From NCBI GenBank assembly GCA_026168455.1, contig CM047426.1, positions 28,641,058 through 28,705,057 of the forward strand: DNA of 64,000 nucleotides, read 5' to 3'. Shown here piece by piece: positions 49,220 to 61,509 of the stretch. The notes beneath the pieces were generated by a model, which saw nothing but the letters and a program-made list of their open reading frames with translations, was not told where the DNA came from and ran no database searches. Source of the stretch: Theocolax elegans (taxonomy: Eukaryota > Arthropoda > Insecta > Hymenoptera > Cerocephalidae). Within the stretch, counting starts at the first letter, position 1; each line of letters opens with the position of its first letter. The translations under genes and the position numbers were made by a program.

Positions 49220-49910
49220 ATACTGAGTATTTGTTGAATGAATTCAACAAATATTTTTAATTAAGTACTTTTTATTTCAATTAAACAAAAAAAAATGTTT
49301 TTCATTAAAACATATTTGAACATCTAATTAAAAATTAAGAATTAGATAAATAAAACTTTATTTTTCAAAGAAAATCCGTATTTTTATTTTGAAAAGTTTC
49401 ATTAGACATATTTCATCTATAAATTGTTAAGATATATCCTCCTATCTAAAACAACCTTTCACGGGTTGCTGATTATCATAAAAAAGTATTAAATTTACAA
49501 ATATTTAGTACATTCGTTTAATTATTATAATTATCCTAAAAATAATTATATTCTACCTTTATAATCTGTTGGATTTCTGATTAGCTTCTTTTTATTGCTC
49601 TTCATCATTTCTTATCTATCGTCTTCGTAGTTTTTCATTTTATTTCTTGTTTTTAGTCAAACAATAAATTTGTTAATTAAAGCAAATTATATATTTTTCT
49701 AATTTCTCATAAGGAAATCATTGTGATAGTAAAAAAGATTTTTTATATATTTATATTAAGTCAATATTCTAACACTCGATTCAAAATATGAAATTTTCAA
49801 TAAATGTATGGCTGAGTATGTGTGTACGTATGTTTTTGTAGATGGAGGTCGTGAAAATGCTCTTTACGCACAAAGTGTGAAACTCGGTTGGTATGACTCA
49901 TAATCACTAA
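49220..49910. other. AT-rich stretch between repeats
   Basis: I see no gene. It is AT-rich sequence separating two tandem-repeat blocks. Confidence 0.5.
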
Positions 49911-50667
49911 AAACCCTGTCATTAATTATAGTAGCAGGATCTGTTCTGGCTCAATCGATGTGCTTTTAGATTCAGCAACGATTTTACAAAACATTTTAAA
50001 CTCATTTTACTCCCACTAAGATATATAAAATATTATTCGTTACACGGAAAATATGATTCTCAACTGTTGTGCCCTTGCAATGAAAATATCTATTAAGTCA
50101 GGTTTAAGTTTTTAAAAATCGATTTTTCGAATTTTCTTAAATATTACTATTAAAATTGCTAAGTTTCTAAAATAGAAATTTGTAGAGCAAAAATTATATA
50201 TTTTCTAGTTTGTTCAGTTGTCTATATTTACTTTTAATGTATCGCAAAAAGAGTCAATTTTTTTTAAAAACTCAGATTTGAAATGTAAAGGATATTTTTG
50301 ATTAAAGAAAATGTGAATACTGGTAACACCAAGTACTTATAGCTATAAAACGTTCAAGTCATAGTTATCCTCTGTTGTCGAGTAAAACATTAAAATGTCA
50401 AAAAATAGATCCTAATTTTTAATTTTTTTAAAACAAATTTTTGCAAAAGTTAGATTTTAGTATATTATCCTGGATGAATTCTTTGGCTTGTTAGATTGGT
50501 CAAATAGATTGGAACATATTTAAGTTTGAAATTTTGTGCATCATTTTTTAAGTACTTATATCTTATTTTTTTTTTAAATATTTTTTAGAGAAATAATGAA
50601 ATTTTGAGTTTCTATACGTTTATTTCATTAATCAGTGAATTTTTTATGTTAAAATTTAAAATTGATT

Positions 50668-50790
50668 CCCGACGTTGTGTTGGAGTGGCGGAGATACACC
50701 TTAGCCGATCACGAAAGTTAAGTAGCATTAATTGCAACCAGTATACTTAAATGGGTCACCATACTCATGCGGCTTTGAAGATCAGTTAAA
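50668..50790 (+). pseudogene. 5S rRNA-like segment, copy 1
   Basis: The central part reads CCGATCACGAAAGTTAAGTA, then GTATACTTAAATGGGTCACC. These correspond to the box A region (CCGATCACCGAAGTTAAGC) and box C (TACTTGGATGGGTGACC) of animal 5S rRNA in the right order and spacing. The outer stems are not preserved. I read it as a 5S-derived pseudogene or 5S-derived promoter of a repeat, not a working rRNA. Confidence 0.6.
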
Positions 50791-52370
50791 AATATTTCCA
50801 CATTACACAATCCGATCTTGTTGGGTATTATTAAAAACTACATAGCAATATTTACAAAAGAATATAGTAGTATAATATAACCAAAACAACCTGATTATTT
50901 TATTAATTTCACTATACTATGGCTAAATTACTTAAAAACGCATACTTAAATCATCCGACTTTTTTCGTACAATGGGTCCAGTAGATTTATTGATATTCGA
51001 CTGTATTTTTACTATAATTCTCTTAGTTAAATTTACTATCTTGAAATATTTAATATAACATTATAATTATTTTAAAATATTTTCAATTAAAACGATGTTA
51101 CTGTTGCAATATATTATTGCAGTATCATTATTTCAGTATACAGTATTGTTAAATATACTATGTTTTAAATTATGTTTAATTGAAATTTTTTATTAATACT
51201 AATTAATATGTAGTACAACGAACTTACAATTAACTATACATTAAGAGTATTGCCGGATTCAATGATAAATATAGATACTATATTTCCACAAATATTTTCC
51301 CCTATGTTTTTTGTTTGGAATTTTACCTCCAAAAAACCATATTTTTTATCCCAATTGATTAAAAAATACATCAAATAAGTTTCTAATTACTTTTTTAGTG
51401 GAGAAATGTGTTTGTCCGACCGATTTTAACAAAAAAAATTTTATTTTTATTCCACATTTTAAAAAACACATATGCGACACATTTTGGTCATCAATTAACC
51501 TTTCGGCTAAAGGATTACTAAAGAATTGAAACTTCAATCGTTATGTAGTGCCGGGCGTCCGTAGTGAAACACTTTTTCCCTATAACAAAGAGTATTAAAA
51601 CGTTTTTATGTATTTTTAATGGATTGAAAACTGTCATTAATTAAATTCCGATCTGTTTGGCTAACGATATGCTTTTGAATTCACGAACTAACAAAAACAT
51701 AAACTCATTTTACTCCCACTAAGATATATAAAATATTATTCGTTACACGGAAAATATGATTCTCAACTGTTGTGCCCTTGCAATGAAAATATCTATTAAG
51801 TCAGGTTTAAGTTTTTAAAAATCGATTTTTCGAATTTTCTTAAATATTACTATTAAAATTGCTAAGTTTCTAAAATAGAAATTTGTAGAGCAAAAATTAT
51901 ATATTTTCTAGTTTGTTCAGTTGTCTATATTTACTTTTAATGTATCGCAAAAAGAGTCAATTTTTTTTAAAAACTCAGATTTGAAATGTAAAGGATATTT
52001 TTGATTAAAGAAAATGTGAATACTGGTAACACCAAGTACTTATAGCTATAAAACGTTCAAGTCATAGTTATCCTCTGTTGTCGAGTAAAACATTAAAATG
52101 TCAAAAAATAGATCCTAATTTTTAATTTTTTTAAAACAAATTTTTGCAAAAGTTAGATTTTAGTATATTATCCTGGATGAATTCTTTGGCTTGTTAGATT
52201 GGTCAAATAGATTGGAACATATTTAAGTTTGAAATTTTGTGCATCATTTTTAAGTACTTATATCTTATTTTTTTTTTAAATATTTTTTAGAGAAATAATG
52301 AAATTTTGAGTTTCTATACGTTTATTTCATTAATCAGTGAATTTTTTATGTTAAAATTTAAAATTGATTC

Positions 52371-52493
52371 CCGACGTTGTGTTGGAGTGGCGGAGATACA
52401 CCTTAGCCGATCACGAAAGTTAAGTAGCATTAATTGCAACCAGTATACTTAAATGGGTCACCATACTCATGCGGCTTTGAAGATCAGTTAAAA
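52371..52493 (+). pseudogene. 5S rRNA-like segment, copy 2
   Basis: Same as the segment at 50668, in the second unit of the dimer. Confidence 0.6.
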
Positions 52494-53340
52494 ATATTTC
52501 CACATTACACAATCCGATCTTGTTGGGTATTATTAAAAACTACATAGCAATATTTACAAAAGAATATAGTAGTATAATATAACCAAAACAACCTGATTAT
52601 TTTATTAATTTCACTATACTATGGCTAAATTACTTAAAACGCATACTTAAATCATCCGACTTTTTTCGTACAATGGGTCCAGTAGATTTATTGATATTCG
52701 ACTGTATTTTTTACTATAATTCTCTTAGTTAAATTTACTATCTTGAAATATTTAATATAACATTATAATTATTTTAAAATATTTTCAATTAAAACGATGT
52801 TACTGTTGCAATATATTATTGCAGTATCATTATTTCAGTATACAGTATTGTTAAATATACTATGTTTTAAATTATGTTTAATTGAAATTTTTTATTAATA
52901 CTAATTAATATGTAGTACAACGAACTTACAATTAACTATACATTAAGAGTATTGCCGGATTCAATGATAAATATAGATACTATATTTCCACAAATATTTT
53001 CCCCTATGTTTTTTGTTTGGAATTTTACCTCCAAAAAACCATATTTTTTATCCCAATTGATTAAAAAATACATCAAATAAGTTTCTAATTACTTTTTTAG
53101 TGGAGAAATGTGTTTCCGACCGATTTTTAACAAAAAAAATTATTTTTATTCCACCATTTTAAAAAAACACATATGCGGACACATTTTGGTCATCAATTAA
53201 CCTTTCGGGCTAAAGGATTACTAAAGAATTGACAACTTCAAATCGTTATGTAGGGCCGGGCGTCCGTAGTGAAACACATTTTTTCACTATAAAAAGAGTA
53301 ATTAGAAACGTATTTTTTATGTATTTTTTAATGGATTGGA

Positions 53341-55535
53341 TTAAAAAACGTGATTTTTTAGGGGTAAAATTCCGAATAACATACTATATATGTATACAAT
53401 ATAACTAAATTCCTTTATACGTATTTCGCAACAAGTTCATCAGTGTAGTATTTGTCGTCGAAAGAAATGGACGTAGACTAAAATGTAAAGGGTCTACTAT
53501 TACTAAGTGGGAATTATCCCACTACGTACTGCTTTTTCAAAGTAAGTTCATTCGCTTAAAGTAATTATAGAATAACAATAACATAATAAACTTTTAACAA
53601 CATTATGATAAGTTTTATTTACAGATGAGGGTATAGATATGGAGGATGAGGTGTTCTTGCTTGTTCAAGATAAAAAAAATCATCGAAACACAAGAAAATA
53701 TTATGTGTAAAAATGAAGTTATGTACATTTTATAAATTAGACATAACTTGTTTTATAACAAAATAAGTATGAAAAATAAAATTTTTACTATCGTATTAAT
53801 TCATACAACCGTATCTTAAAATCTAACTCATTATAAATTATAGTAAATTTAAAAATTATGATGTATTTACAAACATAATTTTTAGTATTATTTAATATAA
53901 ATATAATATAGTAAATTGTAATAAATAAATGTTTTTAAATATATAGTTAAATTACAATTTTTTTAGTAAATGGTACTTGCAATTTTAATAAATAATTTTA
54001 CCACAAATTATTGCAGTATAGTTATTGCACTATATTTTTTGGTAATTTTATAGTAAAATTAACATTTCATTTTTCTTTCAGTGTAACAGAAATAAGATAA
54101 ATGAAAAGTAGTGTAGCCTATATGTTTTGGCTTTATCAAATCCCGTAAATTGTAAACTAATATACTAATAAAATAGTGACATTAACTGTTAACCTCTATA
54201 TATTAAACTTTAACCATATTGAGTACAATTTTCGATAAAAGCTTGTATTGGTAGTGTCATAAATAATTATAAAGATTGGAGTGTAATTTGGAGACAGAAA
54301 CACAAAATATACAACTACATATTTAATTTAAAAATGAAAATTTCAATTGGTATTTTTTATTCAAAAATTACTATTTATATATGTTAACAATGAAAAAGTT
54401 TTAAATTGATTCGACGAATACTTTTCCTCAAATGTCGGTATTCAACCAAAAGTATTCGTCACATACTTTTAAATTGCTTCTAAAAGTGACTTAATTTGAT
54501 AGATATCACTTTTTTATCTCAATTTTTATTTCATTTTTAAAAAGAATTCGACGAAAATTGCGGAAGAATACTTGCCCGGCTCTAGTTTGAATATACCGGC
54601 TCTCCCGGGAAAGTTTTTTCTACTATTAAATTTTTCGTTCATCATAGACATACCTCCGAGCAAATGCGAGGTGGTGGGGAAAAAAGTTAGATATATACAC
54701 TCCCACACATAGGTGGTAGCGGTATCCTATAAAGCCTGTCATAAGATATACGGGGTGGAAAAACAAATAATTTAAAAAGAAGTTATTTAAAATTTATATA
54801 TTAATTAAAAAAAATAATTTTAATCAGAAAACATTAGAAAACAAATGCGGATTTAGCACTATAATCTTTACGTATTTTAATATTTTGATTATAGATTTTT
54901 TATTAATTTTTTTTTAAATAATGGAATTGATATTTTTCTTTTTGCAGCAGTTTTATAAATTGACTTAAGCAGACCTTTAAAAATCTCGCAACGGATATTC
55001 TTCTGATCAATAAAATTCAATTTATGATCACTCCTACACTTTTACAATTTAAGGCACTCACGTATAACAATCGTGCCAAAAAGTTAATAATAAAAATTTT
55101 AATATTTCCAAATAATATATGGATTTTTGATATTATGAACACATTATTTTATGAAGTTATTCAAATGCTTTGGATTGAAAATTAAGAATAGAGAACAGAA
55201 ATTACATATGGTACGGTACAACCTGCTGGTAGAGCGTAGCGATGCATGTGACCAAAATGAATGTTTTGTTAATAAAGGATCCTTTAGGATTTTCAAATTT
55301 AAGGGATTTTCAAACGATCAAAAATATTAAAAACAAACAAGTTCTTTTTTTGTAAACAAAAGGGTTTATATGTGAAAAAGTTGAACAGGCCGACGTTTAT
55401 AAAAAGAAGGTTATCTTAGACGTTCCCATAAGCGTATAATAAATATAGTTAATTTCTAGAGAGGAAATAATTCAGATGACAGTGGGATTGGATGAGCTCT
55501 GTTGGTCAGTAATAAAAGATGTATATTTACGAAAA
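53341..55535. other. stretch without a supported gene
   Basis: AT-rich. A short frame at about 53624-53710 (MEDEVFLLVQ then RKYYV, ending in TAA) after an acceptor-like TTTACAG is reminiscent of the start of Harbinger-type proteins but too short to call. A GC-richer patch at 54560-54720 has no recognisable content. Confidence 0.4.
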
Positions 55536-55586
55536 ATAAATTTATTAAACTAAATCGTGACTAAGTGAGTGTGCGTGGTACATGAT

Positions 55587-56310
55587 CTATCTCAGAGCGG
55601 GGGCAACGGGCAAATGAGCGCCTTCGGGTTGGAAACCGTTCTCGTCGGCGACGTAGTTGACGGTGTAGGTCTGGCCGTCTTCAGGGTTTACCCAGCTGAA
55701 GGAACCACGAACGCGGAGAACGGCGTCTTCTTCGGCTCCTCGGGTCTCAACCTGGGCGGATTCGTCGCGCTTTTGTCCGTCAGACAGTTCGTACGCGAAT
55801 TTGTAGCTGTCGAGGCCGATGTTGTCCGAGGGAGTCTCCTTTACGAGCACGACCTCGGCGTTGTTGCTCACTGCTCTGCGCTGGGGCAATGCCACGGCGA
55901 CGGCCACGAGGGCTGCGAATGCTACGATCTGCAATTTCCAAAAAACGCATTATCAATCGATCGACTACCAATATACTTTTTATTTCACAACACTCCCGAC
56001 AGATAAATTCAATATTTATTCGTAATATAACCAATTATTTTTTTATTTTTTAAACTTTTTCAAATTTTTTTCACAATTGCTTTTATGTTTTAATATAAAA
56101 ATACTGTACATTTTGACAAATTCTTATTAATAATTTTGTGGCATTATTCGTAATTTTTCAAGATGTGTAATTTAATTAGTTAAATTGATACAGTGACAAT
56201 AAATTTATATGTAAAATTTTTCGAAATTAAATAATTTAACAACTGAATATTTAAGATTGGAGGCACTAGCTGTACTCTCAAAATGAATGACCATCACGTA
56301 CCGATTTCAT
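55587..56310 (-). CDS. RR-1 family cuticular protein, fourth gene
   Basis: Predicted 116-residue secreted cuticle protein on the minus strand. Coding exons: 56310-56302 (Met-Lys-Ser, donor GTACGT) and 55928-55587 (acceptor ATTGCAG), phase 0. Exon 2 differs from that of the third gene at only two residues (YVADENGFQPEG versus YIADENGFQPQG). The adjoining intron end and the 3' untranslated region through AATAAA (55546-55541) are also nearly identical, while the promoter and most of the intron differ. That pattern fits recent inverted duplication or gene conversion. The signal peptide and RR-1 domain are as in the third gene. Confidence 0.88.
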
Positions 56311-56350
56311 GTTTGGGAGCGGTTGAAGTTACTGTGTTCTACCGTAGGAA

Positions 56351-56406
56351 CTGAGTGTCGATGAATCTAAGTTCGGACCATTTTATATTCTACTCATGGT
56401 CCCCCT
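56351..56406 (-). promoter_or_regulatory. core promoter of the fourth cuticle gene
   Basis: On the minus strand: AGGGGGACCA (56406-56397), nine bases, TATAAAA (56387-56381), then ACTCAGT initiator near 56357-56351. Motif and spacing match the third gene's distal promoter. Confidence 0.7.
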
Positions 56407-56982
56407 TCTGTCACAAAAATCTTGCCTGCCTTCCGGCGATATAATGCAAAATGCTTAAGATACTAAACGATTCTTCCCATTCACCTATGTCGACACTTTA
56501 GATCATCTTTCCTTTGAATTTTAAAAAAAGGCGGACTTGACCTCTCCAACTCAAATTCTACTGATATTCAAAATTCAAAAAAAAATCAGCAGTATAGAAA
56601 GTATGATTAGCTCTATGTCAGTTATAGCTGGTATACCTTCTAATAAAAGTTATACTTTTCAGCTCGTAAAATTTCTTTAAATTTATTTCTAGAGATCATA
56701 AATATTCATGTTATTTATTACGCGTTTTATTATATTATGTAATATAAGAATTATTACAGACATTGTTTGAAATAAAATAATAAATGATTGATTAGTATAT
56801 TTATAAATATTATTTATTTAATTTAATAAATATATTATACACTATAACTATGATATAATTTTTACACATTATATTATAATTTTCATAAATAAATTGTTAC
56901 ACTTGAGTAGATTGAAGTTTCACCCTCCATGTTATTATAAAATTTGAATTCTTTCTTGAACTGAATAAGGGCAGGTTGGTTG

Positions 56983-57500
56983 GATGTTAAAGAAAATCAA
57001 AAAAACACAATTTTCAATATAGAAATTGCGAAATTGCGAATTGTAATCAATTTAACCATAATTTTGACTGGAATAATGTTGTAATCCTTGATAAAGAACC
57101 GAATTACAAAAAACGTCTAATTTCTGAAATGCTACACATTAATAATCATAAGGATGTAACGATTAACCGAAAAGAAGACGTTGAATTTTTAAACCGTATA
57201 TATAACAAAATTCTAAGTAAATTTTAATATTTAAGACTTGATACAGACGCTATATATAGACTTTTGTTTACCTCTTGACTGTCAGTTTGACGTTTTAAAT
57301 TGTCATGCCGTAAACACATTTATTGTATATATTTAAGTAAGTGGTAAAGTTTGAATTTGTGATTCTGTTAATTGTTTGTTAACGAAAAGTTCTTTTTTTT
57401 TAAATAAACAGTGCCTGATGAGGTCGACACATCTTTGTCGACGAAACGTCGCAATTTCTATATTGAAATTTGTGTTTTTTTGGTTTTCTTTAACATAATT
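56983..57500 (+). mobile_element. Penelope-like retroelement remnant
   Basis: The end of an open frame (57054-57227) reads NFDWNNVVILDKEPNYKKR, then LISEMLHI and a run ending YNKILSKF. It matches the C-terminal end of Penelope-type proteins downstream of the GIY-YIG endonuclease. The downstream region has CTGATGAGG, a 7-bp hairpin and GAAACGTC (57415-57450), the hallmark of Penelope 3' regions. The flanks 56983-57034 and 57449-57500 are inverted copies of each other. No reverse transcriptase remains. Confidence 0.65.
57415..57450 (+). ncRNA. hammerhead-ribozyme-like core in the Penelope remnant
   Basis: CTGATGA (57415-57421) and GAAAC (57443-57447) flank a perfect 7-bp stem (GTCGACA with TGTCGAC) closed by CATCTT. 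This is the order of the hammerhead catalytic core, which Penelope-like elements are known to carry. One extra G between CTGATGA and the stem, and no clear stem III, suggest a degraded or inactive copy. Confidence 0.4.
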
Positions 57501-57569
57501 GTTACAGTTTTACAAGACATACCAATTATATGTGTTCAATATGAACAATAATATACGTTACGTATTAAT

Positions 57570-58507
57570 TTATAAATGTGATGTGAAGTCGAACTGAATA
57601 AGTTTCAATGCTAGAAACCCTCCCGAACCTTTGCTACCCTTATGAAAAATGCCAGCTCCACTCAAAGGCGTTGGTGGATTCGCGACAATTTCTTGTATAT
57701 CAAAGAAGGGAATAGTAGATTGTGATAAATCCTTAACCATGTCGGTTGTTTGAAATTTCACGTAATTATTAGGTGTTGTGTCATCGACGTGATTGAATTT
57801 TCTAAGAGGATCATCGGGTTCTTCAAGAACAAGTTCATTGATACTGTAAAAGTAAATATATTTATTAATCCTTTGGTGTTCTATAATCATAGCTTTTATT
57901 GTATTGAATTCTAGGTCAAGTTATAAATATATAAATTAATTTTACTTACTTATCTTCATTGCGAGGTAAAGCATTACTTTTAACTCTTTTAGTATCCAAT
58001 TTTCCACTATTGTAATCAAATGTTGTTGTGTAAACGTTCAGCATCAACGAATCTTGACTTTTAGTAAATTGCAATCCTGTCAGAACAGCGTCTTTTACTG
58101 ACTTGTTCTTTTGTGGATCGATAGTGTCCAAAAAGACTGTTCGCCGATCCCACGTTACGTTGAATAGATCTGAATCTTTTAAACTTGGTTCTGATTTTTT
58201 CCAATGTGTTGTCGTTGAGTCAATAGTTCCATTAGCGCCTAGTTTTCCTTGTTGTATTTCTATGTAAAATGTATTATTCGCTTTTTGCAATCGCACACCT
58301 GTTATAACCCTGTAATATAATAATTATAGAGAAAATTAAATCGATCGCTACTGAAGAGATATATTTTTACGTATTATGGGTTTATTAATTATATTAATGA
58401 ATATATATCAAAGAAACATTTTATCCAAAAAGTATATGCTTTAAAATTTTTATTACAAAATCGTAAACGCCTGAAAATCAGATGTATAAGTATATATGTG
58501 TGCGATT

Positions 58508-58557
<50 letters not shown>

Positions 58558-60836
58558 AAAGTTCAAACTATATAAATTAAGTAGGAAATTTAGATGCCAT
58601 CAAATAAAAATATAAACAATAATATGCATATAAACATATACTTACATATTAGACTCAATATCCGATACAACTGGACTAAGACTTATGTATCTATCAATAT
58701 CTTTAACTTGGCTAACACACGTGCAGAAATTGTAGTGACAGGGAACTCTTATGGGAATTCCACGGACAAAACCAGTTAAGTGATGATACTCATTAGATAC
58801 TTCAGATACATCTTTCTTGCATGTACCGTTTCTTCCATATACCATATCATTCACTTTCATCCAACCGTATCTGCGAGGGCTGTTGTCTTTCTAATAAGAA
58901 AAAGGGTATACAATTTACATTAATTCAAAGTACACGTGTAAGTCCACGTAATATGCAATGTCAACACATGAATTTTACCGAAAAACAGAAAGTCTTTTTA
59001 TCAACATTTTTATCGCAGTTCATCAAATACCCATTACATGCTTTTTTCCCATGATTTTTCGAACAATGGACAGATTTACAATTTACATCTGTTTTATCGT
59101 CCGGAGCTTGTCGGAAACACATATTTGCAGCATTGTCTCGTTTATAATGTATATACCCTTGGAACACCTCTTGCAACTTATCATAAGTAACACCTAAATA
59201 ATAAGCATAGGTATAAATTTAAAATACTAAATCACATGATTTATAACATAATTAATATCTATTGTACGTCTATATTAAAATATTTTATCTGTATGCAGTT
59301 AATTGTGTTACCCCGTACGTTTGTGTACCTACCTAATTCATGGTTTGGAGGATCGCATCTCCAAAGTTCTCGAGAAGCACGCATCATTGCATCTTTGACT
59401 TGTTTATAAGTTTCAGTCAATCTTTTGTTAAACGAGAACGACTGACTTTCTATTAACTGGGGCGTAACTGTAACAATTTGTAAATAAAATTTTAATTCAC
59501 AAATTGACCAAATAAACTATACCTTTTGTCACTGATGATATACTCACTATTTGTCAAATTTTTCTCGATTTGAAAATTATAAAGCTTTATAATAAGATCC
59601 TGCGAATCAGCTTTAACGACAATCTTGAAAAGTTCATGGATAATAAATTGCATTGATTGTCCTTTAGCACATATAAGTGAAGGATCCTGAAATATAAAAT
59701 AAACGTTGATTTTATCTTAAATAATTACATTATTGAAAAAATGCAATATATACTATATACGCCCTGATATCGGGTGGTAGTAATACTTATTGTTGTGCAA
59801 ATTAAAATAAATATGTATAAAACTATCAATTATTAAATTGCTTGTATTTAGTATATTAATAATATTAATAAATGTAAAGGATACTCTAAGGATATTATGT
59901 CATTATGTCATGTTATAATGTATAAGATTTTGTGAATTTATAATTTACTTTTATAAGCTTAAAAATATGGCTTTTACCAATCCCTATAAAAAGTATAGGC
60001 AAAGATAAAAATGAAACTTATGTAAACTTTTATAAAGAATCTATTAACTATACAGTCCAGAATTAAATTTTAAACGTGACTATAGAAATGCTTTTGTTAC
60101 GTCCTATTCTAACTTAAAAAAACTTAAAATAGAAACAGGAGATACTTATCTAAAATAAAAGCAATTTTAAAAAGTATTCCAAAAAAGTATTCGTTAAATA
60201 CTTTATACATATATATATTTAATTTCGCATTATGCAAATTATTTTCTGTTACCCCTTTTAAGAATGAAATTTCTTCGTAATATTACAATACCAAATAAGA
60301 TACATCATATGCACTGACTTGTTTTAACTTACCGTTTTTCCAGACAAAATAGTTAAAATACTTTCACCATGGATGTCCTTTCCGATCAAGGCTTCGTGTA
60401 CACGTTCTGGTTTTCGATTTTGAAGTGAACTGTAGACGGTTGGTTTACTTTTAGGATTTAATGCAGTATTGCGTACAAATTCAACAAAACTGTTATATTC
60501 AAACTCAATTTCTTTAGCTTCTTTAAAAAGTACATTAGTTTTATCCGTTATTTTATCCGTCAAGTCATTCGTAATTTTATTAATCAAAATAGTAGTTAAA
60601 CTGTCGATATCTTGTAAGACTCTATTTAATTTTAATGTAGCTCTATTTTCTGCTGCTGTCACTTTATCTACATCAGGTTTACTGATCAACGCCTCTAATT
60701 GCTTATAGTCCTGATAAATGGCAAGAGGATATTCGATAACGTCTTTGATTAATAAGAAAGGGTTACAGTTAACAAATTGTTGCTGCCATCCAAACGTCAA
60801 GAGCAATATACAAGCAAAATATGAAAGGCAAACCAT
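57570..60836 (-). CDS. secreted DUF4803-type protein (seven coding exons)
   Basis: Predicted 623-residue secreted insect protein. Coding exons (minus): 60836-60333, 59686-59548, 59467-59333, 59193-58979, 58890-58646, 58309-57950, 57843-57570. All junctions keep frame with GT-AG sites, and the donor at 57950/57949 is chosen because the alternative four bases on gives an immediate stop. Residues 1-24 form a signal peptide (ends FVNC). Residues about 25-168 are helical and lysine-rich. DPSLICAKGQS, LWRCDPPNHELG and the cysteine-rich VNCKSVHCSKN...CNGYLMNC block, then GVRLQKANNTFYIEIQQGKL and VFLDTID, are the landmarks of the DUF4803 family, of unknown function. About 20 cysteines suggest disulfides. 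A 5' noncoding exon is predicted at about 61470-61414. Confidence 0.85.
58511..58553. repeat. (TG)n microsatellite
   Basis: About 21 uninterrupted TG units in intron 6 of the DUF4803-type gene. Likely length-variable. Confidence 0.97.
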
Positions 60837-61413
60837 TTTGTTGAATCTACAAATAATAAATGTTTATTTAAATACACATAATTATAACATTTTTCATTTA
60901 TAAACTTATTATTACTTTTTGAACAAGGCTATTTCTACCTATTTTAAAAAATAGTTAGCTTATGCATTAAAATCGTTTTAATTTTTATTAAAACATGGGT
61001 AAAAAAGTCTTTATCGCAACAATCTATTAAAACTAACATAATATTATTAAATAATACAATATTTTACTTATTTTATTTTGTATTTATACATAAAAATCTC
61101 ATTCTCTTGCTTTATAACAATGTATTGAAAATGAAATTTACTGTTATGACAGGGAAAAATAATGAAAACTTTTAATGCCTTTTATGTTGAATTTGTTATC
61201 TACGAAGTAATTAAATAAAAATACTTTAACACGGTAAGCTTACATTCTTTTTATTATTTAGAATTAATATAAATAAAAACACACACATTGTCCACTAAGA
61301 AATAATATGCCAACATTCTTGCTCAGATTAAAATTGCTCAAAATGAATATCAATAATAATCAGAGTATAGAAACAATTTATTAAATTTATAAATATAACG
61401 ATAAAACACTTAC

Positions 61414-61501
61414 ATTACACAAAGAATTTATATTCGAACATTCACTTCATAATAAGAAACTGGCGAACTCAATACTTTTGCGTAAAATTTGAGCTTATAT
61501 A
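61414..61501 (-). promoter_or_regulatory. promoter and 5' noncoding exon of the DUF4803-type gene
   Basis: On the minus strand, TATATAA (61501-61495) precedes a likely start near 61470 and a short exon ending at 61414 with the donor GTAAGT. The acceptor TTGTAG at 60848-60847 opens the ATG-containing exon at 60846. The noncoding exon holds a minimal upstream frame (ATGAAGTGA). Confidence 0.55.
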
Positions 61502-61509
61502 GAAACCTT

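Larger units (their letters stand above)
49914..53340. repeat. tandem dimer of about 1.71-kb units with 5S-like segments
   Basis: The two units (about 49914-51627 and 51628-53340) are near-identical from 'aaactcattttactcccact' to the 'gggcgtccgtagtgaaacac' block, and more diverged at their starts. Each carries one 5S rRNA-like segment. The minus-strand frame at 51346-51537 has no support. Confidence 0.85.

Noticed and set aside
53624..53710. Short frame resembling the N-terminal part of Harbinger-type proteins
   Set aside because: Fewer than 30 codons, no nuclease domain nearby and no confirmed termini.
55569..56006. 145-codon plus-strand frame opposite the fourth cuticle gene
   Set aside because: Antisense shadow of a GC-rich coding exon; the mirror frame occurs opposite the third gene.
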